DNA from: Burkholderiales bacterium
GTDB lineage: Bacteria > Pseudomonadota > Gammaproteobacteria > Burkholderiales > Nitrosomonadaceae
DNA: 64,000 nucleotides
Reading direction: 5' to 3'
NCBI GenBank assembly: GCA_015075225.1
Contig: JABTUQ010000002.1
Span: 310,001-374,000 of the forward strand
Shown one piece after another: positions 63,223 through 64,000 of this stretch. The position numbers were made by a program, and so were the translations under genes. The notes under the pieces are model-generated. The model made no database searches. It was not told where the DNA came from and saw only the letters and a list, made by a program, of their open reading frames with translations. Positions within the stretch are counted from its first letter, which is position 1. Every line of letters starts with the position of its first letter.

Positions 63223-64000
63223 TCAATCCCTGATATTTTTGGTGTTATTCCTGTTGCTATGGCCGGACAGAGTTTTATTCTGGATATTTGTCTGTATCCA
63301 TGGCTGCGGTGATACCAGTTCTATTCCCTCTTCTGCAAAGCGCCGGTTGATCTCCAGATGTAGCTGATGGACAAGTTTGACTCGATCTGAAACCTGGCCA
63401 ACAAAAACCCGTAGTTCAAAGTTCAGGGTGTTGTTGCCAAATTCCAGAAATAAGGCGCTGGGCTCGGGATCACGCAAAACCAGAGGCTGATTTTTAGCAA
63501 TCTCCAGCAGCAAAGCACTGACCCTATCGCCATCGGATACATAGGCAATACGCACCGGGATAATCAGACGGGTGATCTGGTCGCTTAAAGTCCAGTTAGT
63601 CAGTTGCTGGGTAATAAATATCTTGTTGGGCACTACAATTTCCTTGCGGTCACTGTCAATCAGCGTGGTCGCGCGGATATGGATCTTGCTGACAGTGCCG
63701 CTGGTGCTGTTCAGCGTAATCATGTCGCCGATCCTGATAGGGCGCTCGAACAGCAGGATCAGGCCGGAGACGAAATTGGCAAATACTTCCTGCAGGCCAA
63801 ACCCCAATCCAACGCTCAGTGCCGCTACCAGCCACTGGATATTTGACCATTCCATTCCCAGCTTCTGCAGCGTCACCATGGTTCCAATAATTACGATCGT
63901 ATAGCGGAGCAGGGTGGTCACTGCATAACCTGTGCCGGGATTGAGCGATAAATGCCGCAATACCAGTAATTCAAGTGTGCCCGGCAAGTTATGCGCCGCA
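63223..64000 (-). CDS. MscS/MscK-type mechanosensitive channel, C-terminal part
   Basis: The frame is open to the end of the window (the TTG at 63987 is not the start), so only about the last 258 residues are present. They contain the end of the membrane domain (LLRYTIVIIGTMVTLQKLGM), the pore helix and beta-domain junction WLVAALSVGLGFGLQEVFAN and FERPIRIGDMITL, and the cytoplasmic beta and alpha/beta domains (DRKEIVVPNKIFI, NFELRVFVGQ). The segment before the channel domain resembles the larger MscK/YjeP-type proteins. These channels open under membrane tension at low osmolarity. Confidence 0.87.
   Translation of the reverse strand, partial: AAHNLPGTLELLVLRHLSLNPGTGYAVTTLLRYTIVIIGTMVTLQKLGMEWSNIQWLVAALSVGLGFGLQEVFANFVSGLILLFERPIRIGDMITLNSTSGTVSKIHIRATTLIDSDRKEIVVPNKIFITQQLTNWTLSDQITRLIIPVRIAYVSDGDRVSALLLEIAKNQPLVLRDPEPSALFLEFGNNTLNFELRVFVGQVSDRVKLVHQLHLEINRRFAEEGIELVSPQPWIQTNIQNKTLSGHSNRNNTKNIRD

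Overview
This window looks like the chromosome of a betaproteobacterium with roughly balanced base composition, most likely a Nitrosomonas-type ammonia oxidiser. That assignment is an inference from family resemblance: the DUF3460 and DUF2909 small proteins, the rsmB-DUF4390-ntrY-ntrX order, the YgfZ/YgfX pair, the aroA-cmk-rpsA-ihfB-lapA-pyrF run and the overall look of the proteins. No ammonia-oxidation gene lies in the window, so the genus is not proven. Almost everything is housekeeping; I see no CRISPR array, rRNA, prophage or defence island.

Layout. 1-5.5 kb: end of a CDF metal exporter, an XRE regulator, a radical SAM gene divergent from queD, tatD, an ankyrin-repeat protein, ygfZ and ygfX. 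5.8-16.6 kb: a cold-shock/excalibur fusion, a UbiH-type hydroxylase, dsbC, mltA, a 38-residue membrane protein, a Nif3-like protein, an HtrA protease with a folate/biopterin-type transporter, a universal stress protein and priA. 16.7-22.5 kb: a lipoprotein, a Rieske oxygenase with a DMT transporter, a STAS/membrane-protein cassette, a DUF3460 protein and tRNA-Arg. 22.6-26.5 kb: a scar of three decayed IS5-family elements, one nested inside another, ending a few bases past the stop of a U32 peptidase-family gene (trhP/yegQ) that is itself broken by several indels. 26.6-31.8 kb: dnaE, a DUF2909 protein, miaA, tRNA-Glu and tRNA-Ala. 32.2-39.3 kb (minus): def, fmt, rsmB, DUF4390, ntrY and an ntrX-like regulator with a degenerate ATPase domain. 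39.5-45.5 kb: a LysM protein, dprA, smg, a twice-frameshifted topB and a small membrane protein. 45.7-51 kb: aroA, cmk, rpsA, ihfB, lapA-like, pyrF. 51-57.6 kb: squalene/phytoene synthase, lysA and lptM, then an MCE protein with a partner lipoprotein, suhB, trmJ and a GST. 57.7-64 kb: purB, grpE-dnaK-dnaJ behind a sigma-32-like promoter, and the C-terminal part of an MscS/MscK channel.

Working units. The clearest co-transcribed groups are def-fmt-rsmB-DUF4390-ntrY-ntrX (translation start/ribosome modification plus a membrane two-component system), lptM-lysA-squalene synthase, grpE-dnaK-dnaJ, aroA-to-pyrF, and the two-tRNA operon with a near-ideal sigma-70 promoter. A short inverted-repeat element with ends resembling CCTCTGAAAA/TTTTCAGAGG occurs four times, always in the same orientation and between genes; one copy supplies the stop codon of the ntrX-like gene.

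Novelty. I did not find a clearly new multi-gene system. The most rewarding items are the repeat family and its effect on ntrX, the loss of both Walker motifs in that regulator, the nested IS scar with the adjacent broken tRNA-modification gene, a probable leaderless queD, the cold-shock/excalibur fusion, and an MCE/lipoprotein pair with no ABC genes beside it.
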